Shown: positions 19,826 through 29,285, counted from the first letter of the stretch. The stretch is DNA of 64,000 nt from Pseudomonadota bacterium (GCA_024228935.1 JAAESX010000034.1:1-64000), one strand, 5' to 3'. Numbers and translations are program-made. Notes: a model not told the origin generated them from the letters alone.

Positions 19826-20838
19826 CCGGCGTCGCGATCGCGGTCCCCGACGCCACACGCGACGTCGATGTGGCCCAGGCGCTCGCCGCGCTCGCCGAGT
19901 TCATCGACGACGCGACGGTGGTCGTCGGCCTGGGGCTCCACCGCAAGACGACCGCAGCCGAGCGGGCCGCCCTGGCCTCGCCATTCCCCGTCATCGACCA
20001 CGACCCGGACGCCTGTGTGGCCCTGGGCGAGGTCGACGGGATCCCGGTCGCCATCAACCCCGTGTTCGTCGATGCCCAGGCCGTCATCAGCGTCGGCATC
20101 GTCGAGCTCCACCAGTACGCGGGCTTCTCGGGCGGAGCCAAGGGCGTGGTCGTGGGCTGCGGAGCCCGTCAGACCCTGGCTGGACTCCACCGACGCGAGC
20201 TCGTCTGCCACCCCGACGTCCAGGTGGGACGGGTCGAGGGCAACCCGTTCCGCGGCGCCATCGATCGCATGGGCGAGCTCATCGGCATCGACCTGGCGCT
20301 CCAGCAGCTCCCCGACCGCCGCTGGGTCGCCGGGCCACCCGCCGAGACCCTGCGAGCCGGAGCCGCTGCCCAGGACTGCTGGTACGAGGCCGAGCCGGTC
20401 GACTCGGTGCTCCTGCGCGTCCCCGCCAAGAAGGCCGCGAACATCTACCAGGCGAGCCGGGCAGCCACGTACCTCGGCCTGTCCTCGGCCCCGCCGCTTC
20501 GACCGGGCGCGACCATCCACCTCGAAGCCGCCTGTCCCGAGGGCATCGGGCGCGGCTCCGGTGAGCGGGCGTTCGGCGAGCTGATCGCTCGCACCCCTCA
20601 CCTGCCGGATCTGCTCTCGGGGCCCGTCCCCAGCGGCGCCGGACTCCAGCGGGCCTACATGCTGGCTCGGCTGGTCGAGCGCGGCTTCCACCTGCGCGTG
20701 GTGGGCTGCGAGACCGCCGACGAGCTGCGCGCATGCGGCATCGACGCGACCCGGGAGCCCGCGCCGGAGTGCGACCTCGTCGTGGACGAGCCGTTCAGGC
20801 GGCTCCCGCGAGCTCCCGCTTCCGCTGGAGCGAGCTGA
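19732..20838 (+). CDS. LarA-family (DUF2088) nickel-pincer nucleotide enzyme homologue
   Basis: A 368-residue protein; the start MGRLGLGPSL is set by GGGAGGAG 6 nt upstream. The N-terminal domain has VAIAVPDATR (34-43) as in LarA. Residues H70, H127, K137 and H153 match LarA H108, H174, K184 and H200 in context, and the spacing from His to Lys (10) and Lys to His (16) is identical (ELHQYAGFSGGAKG). K137 would carry the pincer cofactor. It is likely a 2-hydroxyacid racemase or epimerase, substrate unknown. Cofactor-synthesis genes larB, larC and larE are not in the window. It overlaps the upstream gene by 94 bp and converges on the GT2 gene. Confidence 0.8.
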   Translation: MGRLGLGPSLDCSGRVVDLARTALAGLPRGLTGVAIAVPDATRDVDVAQALAALAEFIDDATVVVGLGLHRKTTAAERAALASPFPVIDHDPDACVALGEVDGIPVAINPVFVDAQAVISVGIVELHQYAGFSGGAKGVVVGCGARQTLAGLHRRELVCHPDVQVGRVEGNPFRGAIDRMGELIGIDLALQQLPDRRWVAGPPAETLRAGAAAQDCWYEAEPVDSVLLRVPAKKAANIYQASRAATYLGLSSAPPLRPGATIHLEAACPEGIGRGSGERAFGELIARTPHLPDLLSGPVPSGAGLQRAYMLARLVERGFHLRVVGCETADELRACGIDATREPAPECDLVVDEPFRRLPRAPASAGAS

Positions 20839-22228
20839 GCCCGACGGACAGGAACCCGGCCGCGAACAGCAGCTGGATCGGGACCGACGGCCAGTACCCC
20901 TCGGAGATCGCCCAGCCCATCCCGACCAGGTGGTAGAGCCCGAACAGGATCTCCACGAGGGGGAGTCCGTTCTTCGCGAGCGCATAGCTCTGCGGCGCGT
21001 CCCCGAACTTCGGCGTCCGGATGAAAGGGCTCTCGTGACCGGCCAGGGCCTCGAGCACGGCCTTGGACTGGTTCACGGCCATCCCGATGCCCAGGGCCAT
21101 CACCGCCGGGATCCGCAGGAGTCGCTCGCGCCAGTCGGAGTGCACCGCCCACTGGCTGCAGGCATAGAAGAGGCCGACGCCGACGGTGGCCAGCGTGAAC
21201 ACCACCAGGTCGAACCACAGCGCCGACTCGACGTGGCGCGAGCGCACCCAGACCGCCGCGGGTGTGAGCAGCGTCAGCAGCACGACCAGGGGGTAGGCCA
21301 GGTTGTTCGTGAGGTGCACGAACGCCTCGAGCCGGACGCGAGCGGGCATGTCCTGGGCGAGCAGCGGCCCGCGGAGCTTCTTCAGCGTCTGGATCGAGCC
21401 CTTGGCCCAGCGGTGCTGCTGGCTCTTGAACGCCGTCATCGACGGCGGGAGCTCGGCGGGCACGACCAGGTCGGGGAGGTAGACGAAGCGCCAACCGGCC
21501 AGCTGCGCGCGGTAGCTGAGGTCCAGGTCCTCGGTCAGCGTGTCGTGCTGCCAGCCCCCGGCATCGGCGATGGTCGAGGCGCGCCAGACCCCCGCGGTGC
21601 CGTTGAAGTTGAACCACCGCCCGCTGCGCTGCCGAGCGGTGTGCTCGATCACGAAGTGGCCATCGAGCAGCACGGCCTGCAGCCGGGTCAGGAGCGAGTC
21701 CGCCTCGTTGAGGTGGCCCCAGCGCGCCTGCACCATGCCCACGTCGTCGGCGAAGTACGGCATCACCCGCCGCAGGAAGTCCGACGGCGGCACGAAGTCG
21801 GCGTCGAAGACCGCCAGGAACTCGCCCCGGGCCATCGCAGCGCCGTGCTCCAGGGCCCCGGCCTTGAAGCCGACCCGGTCCGAGCGGCGGACCAGCACGA
21901 TGTCCACGCCCTCGGCTCGCAGCCGGTCGACACATGCCCGGGCGATGGCGGTGGTCTCGTCGGTGCTGTCGTCGAGGACCTGGACCTCGAGGTCGGGCCA
22001 GTCCAGCCGCGCCGCCGACTCGATGAGCCGCTCGACGACGAAGCGCTCGTTGAACACCGGCAGCTGCACGGTGACCGTCGGTGAGCGCCCGGGCGACACG
22101 GCACGCGGCGTGCGCTCGAGCGTCCGGAGGTAGAGCCAGGTCATCTGGTAGCGATGCAGGCCGTAGCCGGACAGCGCGAGCGCGCAGGCCGCGTACACGC
22201 CCACGATGATCAGCTCGAACGCGCTCAC
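20795..22228 (-). CDS. Processive family-2 glycosyltransferase, membrane-bound
   Basis: A 477-residue enzyme with one N-terminal membrane helix, a cytoplasmic GT-A domain (about 50-290) and four or so C-terminal helices. Catalytic motifs are intact: DDSTDE, DADF, TEDLDLSYR and QQHRW, the D,D,D,QxxRW set of cellulose- and mannan-type synthases. The order PVFNERFVVERLIES then DDSTDET resembles CslA/beta-mannan synthases. It likely polymerises a beta-glycan while extruding it. Its 3' end overlaps the LarA-like gene by 44 bp on the opposite strand. Confidence 0.88.
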   Translation of the reverse strand: MSAFELIIVGVYAACALALSGYGLHRYQMTWLYLRTLERTPRAVSPGRSPTVTVQLPVFNERFVVERLIESAARLDWPDLEVQVLDDSTDETTAIARACVDRLRAEGVDIVLVRRSDRVGFKAGALEHGAAMARGEFLAVFDADFVPPSDFLRRVMPYFADDVGMVQARWGHLNEADSLLTRLQAVLLDGHFVIEHTARQRSGRWFNFNGTAGVWRASTIADAGGWQHDTLTEDLDLSYRAQLAGWRFVYLPDLVVPAELPPSMTAFKSQQHRWAKGSIQTLKKLRGPLLAQDMPARVRLEAFVHLTNNLAYPLVVLLTLLTPAAVWVRSRHVESALWFDLVVFTLATVGVGLFYACSQWAVHSDWRERLLRIPAVMALGIGMAVNQSKAVLEALAGHESPFIRTPKFGDAPQSYALAKNGLPLVEILFGLYHLVGMGWAISEGYWPSVPIQLLFAAGFLSVGLSSLQRKRELAGAA

Positions 22229-22249
22229 CGCCCCGATGTAGCACCGGGT

Positions 22250-23290
22250 CTAGGGGACGCCCACCTCGAACGCCATCATGCGGCTGGTGTGCTCGATGGC
22301 GCAGTCGATGGTGCCCTCGTCGAGTTCGACCGTGCCGTTGCCGTCGGTGTCCTCGCCCGAGAGCGCGTAGCCGAGCTGCTCGTTCACGTCGGACATGATG
22401 CTGATGCAGCTGGACTCGGCCCCGCACACGGTCCCGGTCCCGGACAGGTCGTACGCCTCGTTGGCGTGCGCGTCGATGCGCTGGACGCAGTCGTACGCCT
22501 TGTCGAGCGCTTCGCGGATGTCCTCGTCCGCCTGGTTTCCGCCGAAGGCGTCGAACGCCTCGACGAAGTCCTCGAGGATGACGTTGGCCTGGCCGTTGTC
22601 ACCCACGAGCGCGACCTCGAGGCCCTCGATCACGCCGACGTTGCCGTTGCTGTTGGCGTCCTCGGCCGTCCCCGCGATGCCATTCCGGACCGCCTCGGCG
22701 TCCTCCTGGAAGGTGGGCAGATCGACGTAGTCGTCCATCGCGCTCTGGCCCCGCTCGATGATGGCTTCGGTCGTGGTCTCGATGGCCCGCAGGCTGCCCT
22801 CGTCGCTCTCGGGAGAGGAGACCAGCAGGTCCTCGAGGATCTCGACGGCCGTGGTCGGGATCTCGCCGTACCAGAGCAGCTCGCCCTCGCCGGGCGCGGA
22901 AGGAGTGCCCTCGCCGGCGTAGGCCTGGAACGTCGTGTAGCCCGAGGCGAACGCGTTCAGGCCGACGTCGGTCTCCCAGAGCACGACGTCGTCGGTGACC
23001 GGGATCTCACCCAGGTACAGGGCGGACGGACCGCCGGTCAGCCACCCGTGGTAGGCCTCACCTTCGCGGGGCTCCATCGTCGAGCTGATCTCGAGCGAGA
23101 ACAGGCTGTGGTCTTCCGTGCCGTCCAGCAGGTAGGCGCTGCCCTTGCCGCGCGCGCGCCAGACGTCCGTGTTGTTCCCGCCGCCCGAGCCGGTATCGAC
23201 GCCGACATCGTCGGAGTCCCCGTCCCCACTGTTGCCACCACCGATCACGCAACCTGCCGTGATCAGGAGCAGTCCACAGATCATGTTCAC
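22250..23290 (-). CDS. Lipoprotein of unknown function
   Basis: A 346-residue protein. I chose the GTG at 23290 because AGGAGG lies 6 nt upstream; an ATG two codons later is also possible. The signal MNMICGLLLITAGC ends in a proper lipobox (TAGC). An acidic Gly/Asp/Ser linker follows, then a beta-rich segment (residues about 45-130), then helical stretches ending with DTDGNGTVELDEG, which resembles an EF-hand-like calcium loop. No family was recognised. It has its own promoter region with a perfect 18-bp palindrome over the expected transcription start. Confidence 0.75.
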   Translation of the reverse strand: MNMICGLLLITAGCVIGGGNSGDGDSDDVGVDTGSGGGNNTDVWRARGKGSAYLLDGTEDHSLFSLEISSTMEPREGEAYHGWLTGGPSALYLGEIPVTDDVVLWETDVGLNAFASGYTTFQAYAGEGTPSAPGEGELLWYGEIPTTAVEILEDLLVSSPESDEGSLRAIETTTEAIIERGQSAMDDYVDLPTFQEDAEAVRNGIAGTAEDANSNGNVGVIEGLEVALVGDNGQANVILEDFVEAFDAFGGNQADEDIREALDKAYDCVQRIDAHANEAYDLSGTGTVCGAESSCISIMSDVNEQLGYALSGEDTDGNGTVELDEGTIDCAIEHTSRMMAFEVGVP

Positions 23291-23300
23291 GTGACGCCTC

Positions 23301-23318
23301 CTGCGTTCCGGAACGCAG
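23301..23318. promoter_or_regulatory. Perfect 18-bp palindrome upstream of the orphan lipoprotein
   Basis: CTGCGTTCCGGAACGCAG is identical to its reverse complement. It lies between a TATGCT -10-like box (23317-23322, minus strand) and the AGGAGG of the lipoprotein gene, exactly where a repressor would block transcription start, or where a short mRNA hairpin would form. Confidence 0.6.
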
Positions 23319-23601
23319 CATACAGCTTCTTGACAGCCCTCGGCGGGGTGGGGGTACGATCCCCTTGGTTCCTGCCAGGAAGGTGACCTCGCGGTACATG
23401 CAGTTCCTCCGTGATTTGTTCCCCCCGGGAATGAACCCTCGTCGTGGTGTGCCGCCCTCACGGTAGGGCAGCCTGAAGCGGCGATTTCGTGCCCCTCTTT
23501 TCAAGAGGAGGACTTGCTCCGCTCGACACGTCCATGGTGGTGCCAGCCTCAGCCCCCTTCGGTCTTGGAACCGGATGGGGGCGAGGCAGTCTCACCTGGT
23601 C

Positions 23602-24575
23602 ATGCTCCACTTCCTGCTCTTCGCCTGCATCAAGGCGGGCCCCGCTTACGACAACACGGCTCACCTGCCGACGGCCGCGCTGTCCGGCGTCTTCTCCGCC
23701 CAGGACACGACCAAGGTCTACGAAGAGGCCCTGGCCCGGCGTCACGACGGCGACTACCGAGGCGCCATCGACCGGCTCACGTGGCTGATCGAGAACGACG
23801 CCGAGACCCCGGACCGGCTGTACCAGCTCGGCATCACGTACGAGCTCTCCGGAGACTACGGCACCGCCATCTCCGTCTACGAGCGGCTGATGCAGGACGA
23901 GGCCCACGTGCTGGACGGCGGGTTCCGACGCGCGCTGTGCCTGGAGTCCACCGGCGACTGGGACGCCGCGCTGAAGCAGTACCGGAAGCTGCCCCAGGCC
24001 CAGGGCTTCGACCGACACGACCGCATCACGCTCGATCTCGCGCTGGGAATCGCCGAGCTCAGCGCCGGGAAGGAGAAGAAGGGGCGGGCCATGATCGAGG
24101 AAGCCCTGCGCGCGAGCGAGGGGACCGACGACGTGACCTGGATCCAGGCCAAGGCCCGCTACGCGCTGGCCGACCACGCCCTGGACTCGGCACGGGAGCT
24201 CTCTCTCCAGGGCCGGGAGAAGCGGGTGCCCGCTCGCTCGAGGGCCGAGCGTTCGCCCTGGCCGAGGCCGAGTCACACGTCATCCAGGTCATCCAGCTCG
24301 AGGAGCCCGAGTGGATCCTGGAGAGCATGCTCCGGCTCGGAGACGGCTTCATGGAGCTGCGCGAGGACATGCTGGCCGTGCCCCCGCCCGGGGACCTCGA
24401 TCCCGAGCTCCGGGCGCTCTACGTCGAGACGCTCGAGAAGCGGACCGAGGTGCTGAAGCTCAAGGGCTACCAGGCCTACGACGGAGGCCTCGAGGTCGCC
24501 GGCAAGTTCCGGGTCACGAACGCGACGACCGAGGTCTTGGAGGCGCGCCGGGACGCCATCCAGCTCGGCGGTTAG
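23602..24575 (+). pseudogene. TPR lipoprotein with an internal frameshift
   Basis: It begins MLHFLLFAC, another very short lipoprotein signal, followed by TPR repeats (YEEALARRHDGDYRGAIDRLTWLIE, YQLGITYELSGDYGTAISVYERL). Good coding potential continues in this frame to about 24225 (LDSARELSLQGREKRV). It then resumes one base earlier (ARSLEGRAFALAEAESHVIQ) and runs to the stop at 24575. One missing base near 24200-24235 would explain this. It may be an assembly error, a recent mutation or a recoding site; no classic slippery heptamer is visible. As read, the gene is broken after about 210 residues. Its end overlaps the convergent FG-GAP gene by 4 bp. Confidence 0.7.
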
Positions 24576-27500
24576 GGGATGGAGAGCACATACGCCGCGC
24601 CGTAGTCGAGTCCACCCTGGTCGGACTCGGTCGCGCCGATCAGCAAGGTGTCCCCTGCCCCGACGAGGGTCTGCCCGAGCTTGCCGCCCGGCCCCTCGGA
24701 CTCACCCGCCACCAGGCCATGGAGCTCGAGTCCCTCGTCGCCGAAGCGGTAGATCCGGACGCCGCCCGCCAGCGACGTGCCGCCCTCGTCACCACCCGGG
24801 AGCCCTACGGCGATCAGCTGACGCTCGGTCCCGACCGGGTCGTCGAGCAGCGCGACCGAGTGGCCGAAGCTGCTGCCCGCGACGTCGTGCTGGACTCCCC
24901 AGCGCGCCTCGAGCCCGTCGTCGGGGAGCAGAGGCTCGCGCTCCGAGTCCGCGATGACCGGGAGCGTGTCCTCGAGCTCGAACCGCGGAAGTGACTGGAG
25001 GTACCAGCCCGGAGACACGAAGACGGCCCCCTCCTCGGCGAAGAACGTCCGATGGGTGCTCGCTCCGATGACCAGGTCCCCCAGCCCGTCGCCGTCCACG
25101 TCGCCGAAGGCCAGGGACGAGCCCGCTCCGGTCTCGACGCCGTCGTAGGCCAGGGTCGAGACCTCGGCGGTCGAGCTGTCGCAGGCGCCGCCGAAGCCCC
25201 ACAGGACCCGGACGACTCCTTGCTGGGCGTAGTCGAGGGAGAACTCCTCGCCGGTGGCGCCGAACGCGACCTCGTCGCAGCCGTCCCCGTCCAGGTCCTC
25301 CATGCCGCTGAGCGACAGGCCTAGCCGGTCGAACTGGTGATCGGCGACCACCTCGAGCGGGTCGCAGACGACCTCGGGCTTGTACCGCTGCTTGCGTCCC
25401 ATCAGGACCGCGACGCCGCCTCCGACGTCCCAGAGATCCGAGCCGACGATCAGGTCCTCGCGCCCGTCGCCGTCGAGGTCGAACCCGCCAGCGGCGACGT
25501 CGATCTCGCCGCCGGACTCGCTGACCCACCAGGCCCAGCTCGCGTCCTCTTCGACCCCGTCGTCCGTGCCCCGGTAGATGTGGACCGAGCCCGCAGCCGA
25601 GCGGTAGCCGTCGCACTCGGTCGGGTTGTACCATTCGTCGCTGTCGAACTCCTCGGGCTGGGAGTCGCGGCGCCCGACCACGACCAGGTCGTCGAACCCG
25701 TCGCCGTCGAAGTCCGTCACGGCGAAGTCCTCGCCGAAGCGATCGGACGCCGAGTAGCTGGCGTGTCCCGTGAACAGCGTCCGCTCCCCATCCTCGGTGA
25801 ACGCGCGGACGGTGCCGGTGTTGCCGCCCTCGCTGTCGACGCCGGCGTTGGGCGCGCCGACGACGAGATTCTCGGACCCGTCCCCGTCCACATCGAACCA
25901 GGCCAGGCCGGCTCCGACCTCGTGCCCGGACGACTCGCCCGGGAAGTCGAGTGTGCGTCGACTGCTGGAGCTCGGCTCCTGGACGTGCACCGCGCCGACG
26001 TGCACGCCGTAGGTGTCGTCGTAGCCAGCGAGCATCACCGCCCATCCGTCGACGATGGCGACCGCCTGTCCTAGCCGGATGCCCGACTCGCCCCCTGCGA
26101 AGGACCAGGCGGGCACCACGCTGCCCGCTCGGTAGCCGAAGACCATTCCCTCGGACTCCCGGCCGTCCTCGGCCTTGAACGCGCCGATCAACAGGTCGTC
26201 GTCGCCGTCGTCGTCCAGATCGCCCAGCGCGACCGAGCCGCCGAAGTAGTCGGACGAGCCGTCACCTCGAAGCGTCTGGTCCGCGGAACGCGAGCTGATC
26301 GAGCGACCCAGGAACAGAAAGGCGGCGCCGGCGTTGCTGGCCTCCTCATCGTCCTCCCAGGCCCCGACCAGCACGTCGGCGTCCCCATCCGAGTCGACGT
26401 CCCCGATGGCCATCCGACGGCCGAACTCCCCGCCGTCTTCGCTCCAGATCGCGGTCGGTTCGCGCACGACCGTGTCGACCTCGTGGCCGGCGTAGACGAG
26501 CACCCGACCGTCCCCGCCCGCGGCGTCGGGTGCGCCGACGACCAGGTCGCAGAGCCCGTCACCATCGATGTCCCCGGCCACGAGTTCGGCGCCGAAGTGC
26601 CCGTCGTCGTCCCCTTCCCCATCCTCGTCGACGCCGTAGATCACGACCTCGGCGCGGTCCGAGAACCCGTCCTCGGCCCCCCGGAACAGGAAGACCCCGC
26701 CTTGCTCGTCGGCGGGCTCGGGCTCGGTCAGGTCGGCGGCGTCCTCGGCCCCGACGGCCAGGTCCATCCAGCCGTCGCCGTCGAAGTCGCAGGCCACGAT
26801 GGCGGTGCCGAAGCGGTCGTACTCGACCTCACCTCGCAGGGTCCGGTCGGGCTCGGCGGCGAACGCGCCCGTGCCGTCGCCCAGGTGGATGAACACGGCT
26901 CCCGAGTTCGTCGAGACGTGGTCGGTCCGGTCGGCGCCGATCAGGAGGTCCAGGTGTCCATCGCCGTCGACGTCGGCCGCGCGTGCGTCCCGGCCGAGCG
27001 TCTGGGAGACGACGGTGCCGGCGAAGACCTGGGACGGGGTGGCGTCGATGCCGCTCGCCGAGCCCAGATGCAGCATGACGGCGCCGCCGTACCAGGCCTC
27101 GACGCTGGCCTCGGTCATGGCCACGAGCAGGTCGTCGTAGCCGTCCTCGTTCACGTCCCCGGCGCGCACGACCCGGCCTTCGCTGCTGCGCTCGCCGTCA
27201 CGCCCCAGCTCCAGGTACACCGGCTCGAGCACGTGCACGTCGAACACGACCTCGCCCCCCAGGTAGCGATCGACGAGCGTCACGACCCCGGTCCCTCCCG
27301 AGAGCCCGCGGATCTGTTCACCGTCCAGCTCGATGGGGCCCGAGACGCTGAGGTCGAACACGCCGCTGCCGCCTGTCGGTACGAGCGCCATGCTGTGGCC
27401 GGCAGGAAGCGCCAGCAGGTCCTGGCCGAGCACCCCCGGTTCGGCTCCGTCCGCGACCTCGATCGAGACGTCGACGAACTCGCCGGTGACGTCGTCGAGC

Positions 27501-28009
27501 ACGCGCAGGACGTCCAGGCCGTCAGCCTCACCCGCCGTGTAGGCACACCCCGAGAGCGCGGCCCCGGACCCGTCCGTTGGCAGGTCACAGCTCGCCGATC
27601 CCGAGCCTCCCTCAACCGACGGTGTGAGGCTCGTCCCCGGCGCCAACAGCACGGTGAGCGGCTCCACGACCAGCGGCGCGACGACCTCGACCGAGGCGCT
27701 GACGTGCCCGTCGCACCCGTCCTCGACGGTCACGGTGGCCTCGCCCGGTTCGCCCCCGACCAGGAGCGCGCCGGTGTCCTCGTTCAGCGACCAGCCATCT
27801 CCGCCGCTGAGAGTCCAGCGCAAGCGTCCGGATCCGCCGGTCGCCGAGAGCTGCAGCAGGCTGTTCGGGAGGACCTGGGCCGACTCCGGCGAGATGCCGA
27901 GCTCGCCGCTGCAGTCGAGCGGCTCGCCCCCGGAGTCCCCGAAGGGTGCCGATGCGCTGTCACGTTGCGTACCCTGGCAGCCGTACAAGGCGACGAGGAC
28001 TCCGAACAT
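24572..28009 (-). CDS. Large FG-GAP (integrin-like) repeat lipoprotein
   Basis: A 1145-residue exported protein. The signal MFGVLVALYGC ends in a lipobox (LYGC). Residues about 35-290 look like Ig-like or cadherin-like beta domains. From about 300 there are eleven FG-GAP units, each with a calcium loop of the type D-x-DGDG-x-x-DL-hhGA, enough for one seven-bladed propeller and part of a second. It is probably surface-exposed with structural or ligand-binding use. The start codon overlaps the start region of the divergent propeller-cytochrome gene, so its promoter must lie inside that gene. Typical of Myxococcota surface proteins. Confidence 0.9.
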   Translation of the reverse strand: MFGVLVALYGCQGTQRDSASAPFGDSGGEPLDCSGELGISPESAQVLPNSLLQLSATGGSGRLRWTLSGGDGWSLNEDTGALLVGGEPGEATVTVEDGCDGHVSASVEVVAPLVVEPLTVLLAPGTSLTPSVEGGSGSASCDLPTDGSGAALSGCAYTAGEADGLDVLRVLDDVTGEFVDVSIEVADGAEPGVLGQDLLALPAGHSMALVPTGGSGVFDLSVSGPIELDGEQIRGLSGGTGVVTLVDRYLGGEVVFDVHVLEPVYLELGRDGERSSEGRVVRAGDVNEDGYDDLLVAMTEASVEAWYGGAVMLHLGSASGIDATPSQVFAGTVVSQTLGRDARAADVDGDGHLDLLIGADRTDHVSTNSGAVFIHLGDGTGAFAAEPDRTLRGEVEYDRFGTAIVACDFDGDGWMDLAVGAEDAADLTEPEPADEQGGVFLFRGAEDGFSDRAEVVIYGVDEDGEGDDDGHFGAELVAGDIDGDGLCDLVVGAPDAAGGDGRVLVYAGHEVDTVVREPTAIWSEDGGEFGRRMAIGDVDSDGDADVLVGAWEDDEEASNAGAAFLFLGRSISSRSADQTLRGDGSSDYFGGSVALGDLDDDGDDDLLIGAFKAEDGRESEGMVFGYRAGSVVPAWSFAGGESGIRLGQAVAIVDGWAVMLAGYDDTYGVHVGAVHVQEPSSSSRRTLDFPGESSGHEVGAGLAWFDVDGDGSENLVVGAPNAGVDSEGGNTGTVRAFTEDGERTLFTGHASYSASDRFGEDFAVTDFDGDGFDDLVVVGRRDSQPEEFDSDEWYNPTECDGYRSAAGSVHIYRGTDDGVEEDASWAWWVSESGGEIDVAAGGFDLDGDGREDLIVGSDLWDVGGGVAVLMGRKQRYKPEVVCDPLEVVADHQFDRLGLSLSGMEDLDGDGCDEVAFGATGEEFSLDYAQQGVVRVLWGFGGACDSSTAEVSTLAYDGVETGAGSSLAFGDVDGDGLGDLVIGASTHRTFFAEEGAVFVSPGWYLQSLPRFELEDTLPVIADSEREPLLPDDGLEARWGVQHDVAGSSFGHSVALLDDPVGTERQLIAVGLPGGDEGGTSLAGGVRIYRFGDEGLELHGLVAGESEGPGGKLGQTLVGAGDTLLIGATESDQGGLDYGAAYVLSIP

Positions 28010-29285
28010 CCACCTGCTCCTGCTCTCACTCGGCTGCGGTTCGCGGACCATTGTGTCCGATGACGAGTCGATCGACCGGTACGAGGTGAGCCTGGTGAGA
28101 GGAGACGTCACCGGCGCCGTGGTGGTCGACGGCGTCCGCGTCCTGGCCACCGTGGACGACGAGCTGGTCGCGGTCGAGCGCTCGACGAGCTGGCTTCGAG
28201 GCGCCACCTCGGGCATCCGCGGAGTGGCCCAGGTGGACGGAGGAACCCTGGTCCTCGTCGACGACGGCCTCGTGAGCCTGGCGGATGTCGTCAGCACGAG
28301 CCCGCTGGACGCCGAGCTCGACGCGGTGGCGCTGGACGGGACGGAAGGGGCGGCGGTCGTCATGGAGGCCGAGGGCGTGTTCGCCTGGCAGAACGGGCGG
28401 CTTCGCGAGCTCGAGACGTCGGGGGCCCGTCGAGGCGTCGGCGCGAACGGGGGGATGGTCTGGGTCGCCTCGGGCGGTCGGGTGTACGGCATCGAGGTCG
28501 GGACCTGGGCGGTCGTCGATCGCATCCGAATGCGCCCGGACCGTGTGCGCGTGGACGCCGAGGGCACGCTGTGGACGACGGACGGCGACACCCTGGAGCG
28601 CGGACGAGACGCGTGGGTGTTCCCCGAGGACATCGACGCTGTGCAGGTCTGCAACGGAGCCTGGGTCCACTCCGACGGCCGACTCTGGCGAGTGGGCGAG
28701 ACGGTGCGAGCGACCGACGGCATGGACGAGCTGTGGGCCTGCGACGCCCTGGGCCGGGCGCTCGTCACGGGAGAGGACGGGCTCGCGCGGGTCTCGGACG
28801 GCCGCCCCATCGGGTTCGTCGGTGTCCCCGCGGAGCTCGACGGGGACACGCCGTTCTCGCTCGAGGTGACCGGCGACGGGCTGGCCGACGTCGCTGTGGA
28901 CATCGATGGCAAGCCGATCAAGCTCGAGGACATGGCCGCGACCATCGACGCGCTCGAGTGGTTCGACGGGGCCGACCACCTGCTGTCCGCGGCCGTGCTC
29001 TACGACGACGGCTCGGAGGCGCGCGCAGAGACGACGTTCCGGGTCGCTGACCTGGGCCAGGTCGGCTTCGCCACGGGTGTCGAGCCCATCTACGACGCCG
29101 CCTGCAGCGACTGCCACGCAGACGGCACCGAGACCGAGCTCGCTGGCTACGACAACTGGGTCGAGAGCTTCGACGTCATCGTGTCCATGGTCGAGGGCGA
29201 CGCGATGCCGCTGGGCCGCGATCCGCTCACAGGCGCCGAGAAGGCCACCATCAAGGCCTGGGGCGAGGGAGGGTTCTCGCCGTGA
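28008..29285 (+). CDS. Propeller-like lipoprotein with C-terminal c-type cytochrome domain
   Basis: About 425 residues. Coding is clear from residue 1, but no ATG, GTG or TTG precedes the lipoprotein signal HLLLLSLGC; the nearest candidates are ATC at 28008, 7 nt after GAGGA, or CTG at 28014. A GTG downstream would lose the signal. The body (about 20-300) has repeated short beta motifs such as VRVDAEGTLWTTDGD, like a beta-propeller. The C-terminus contains one haem site CSDCH and a later MPLG that could give the axial Met, as in planctomycete-type cytochromes. It is the first gene of a coupled operon and overlaps the next as GTGA. Confidence 0.7.
   Translation: MHLLLLSLGCGSRTIVSDDESIDRYEVSLVRGDVTGAVVVDGVRVLATVDDELVAVERSTSWLRGATSGIRGVAQVDGGTLVLVDDGLVSLADVVSTSPLDAELDAVALDGTEGAAVVMEAEGVFAWQNGRLRELETSGARRGVGANGGMVWVASGGRVYGIEVGTWAVVDRIRMRPDRVRVDAEGTLWTTDGDTLERGRDAWVFPEDIDAVQVCNGAWVHSDGRLWRVGETVRATDGMDELWACDALGRALVTGEDGLARVSDGRPIGFVGVPAELDGDTPFSLEVTGDGLADVAVDIDGKPIKLEDMAATIDALEWFDGADHLLSAAVLYDDGSEARAETTFRVADLGQVGFATGVEPIYDAACSDCHADGTETELAGYDNWVESFDVIVSMVEGDAMPLGRDPLTGAEKATIKAWGEGGFSP

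Noticed and set aside
23330..23360. Plus-strand promoter TTGACA...TACGAT for the frameshifted TPR gene
   Set aside because: The spacer is 19 bp and the distance to the gene is about 240 bp; the TTGACA is better explained by the 12-mer shared with the MopE-type promoter on the other strand.
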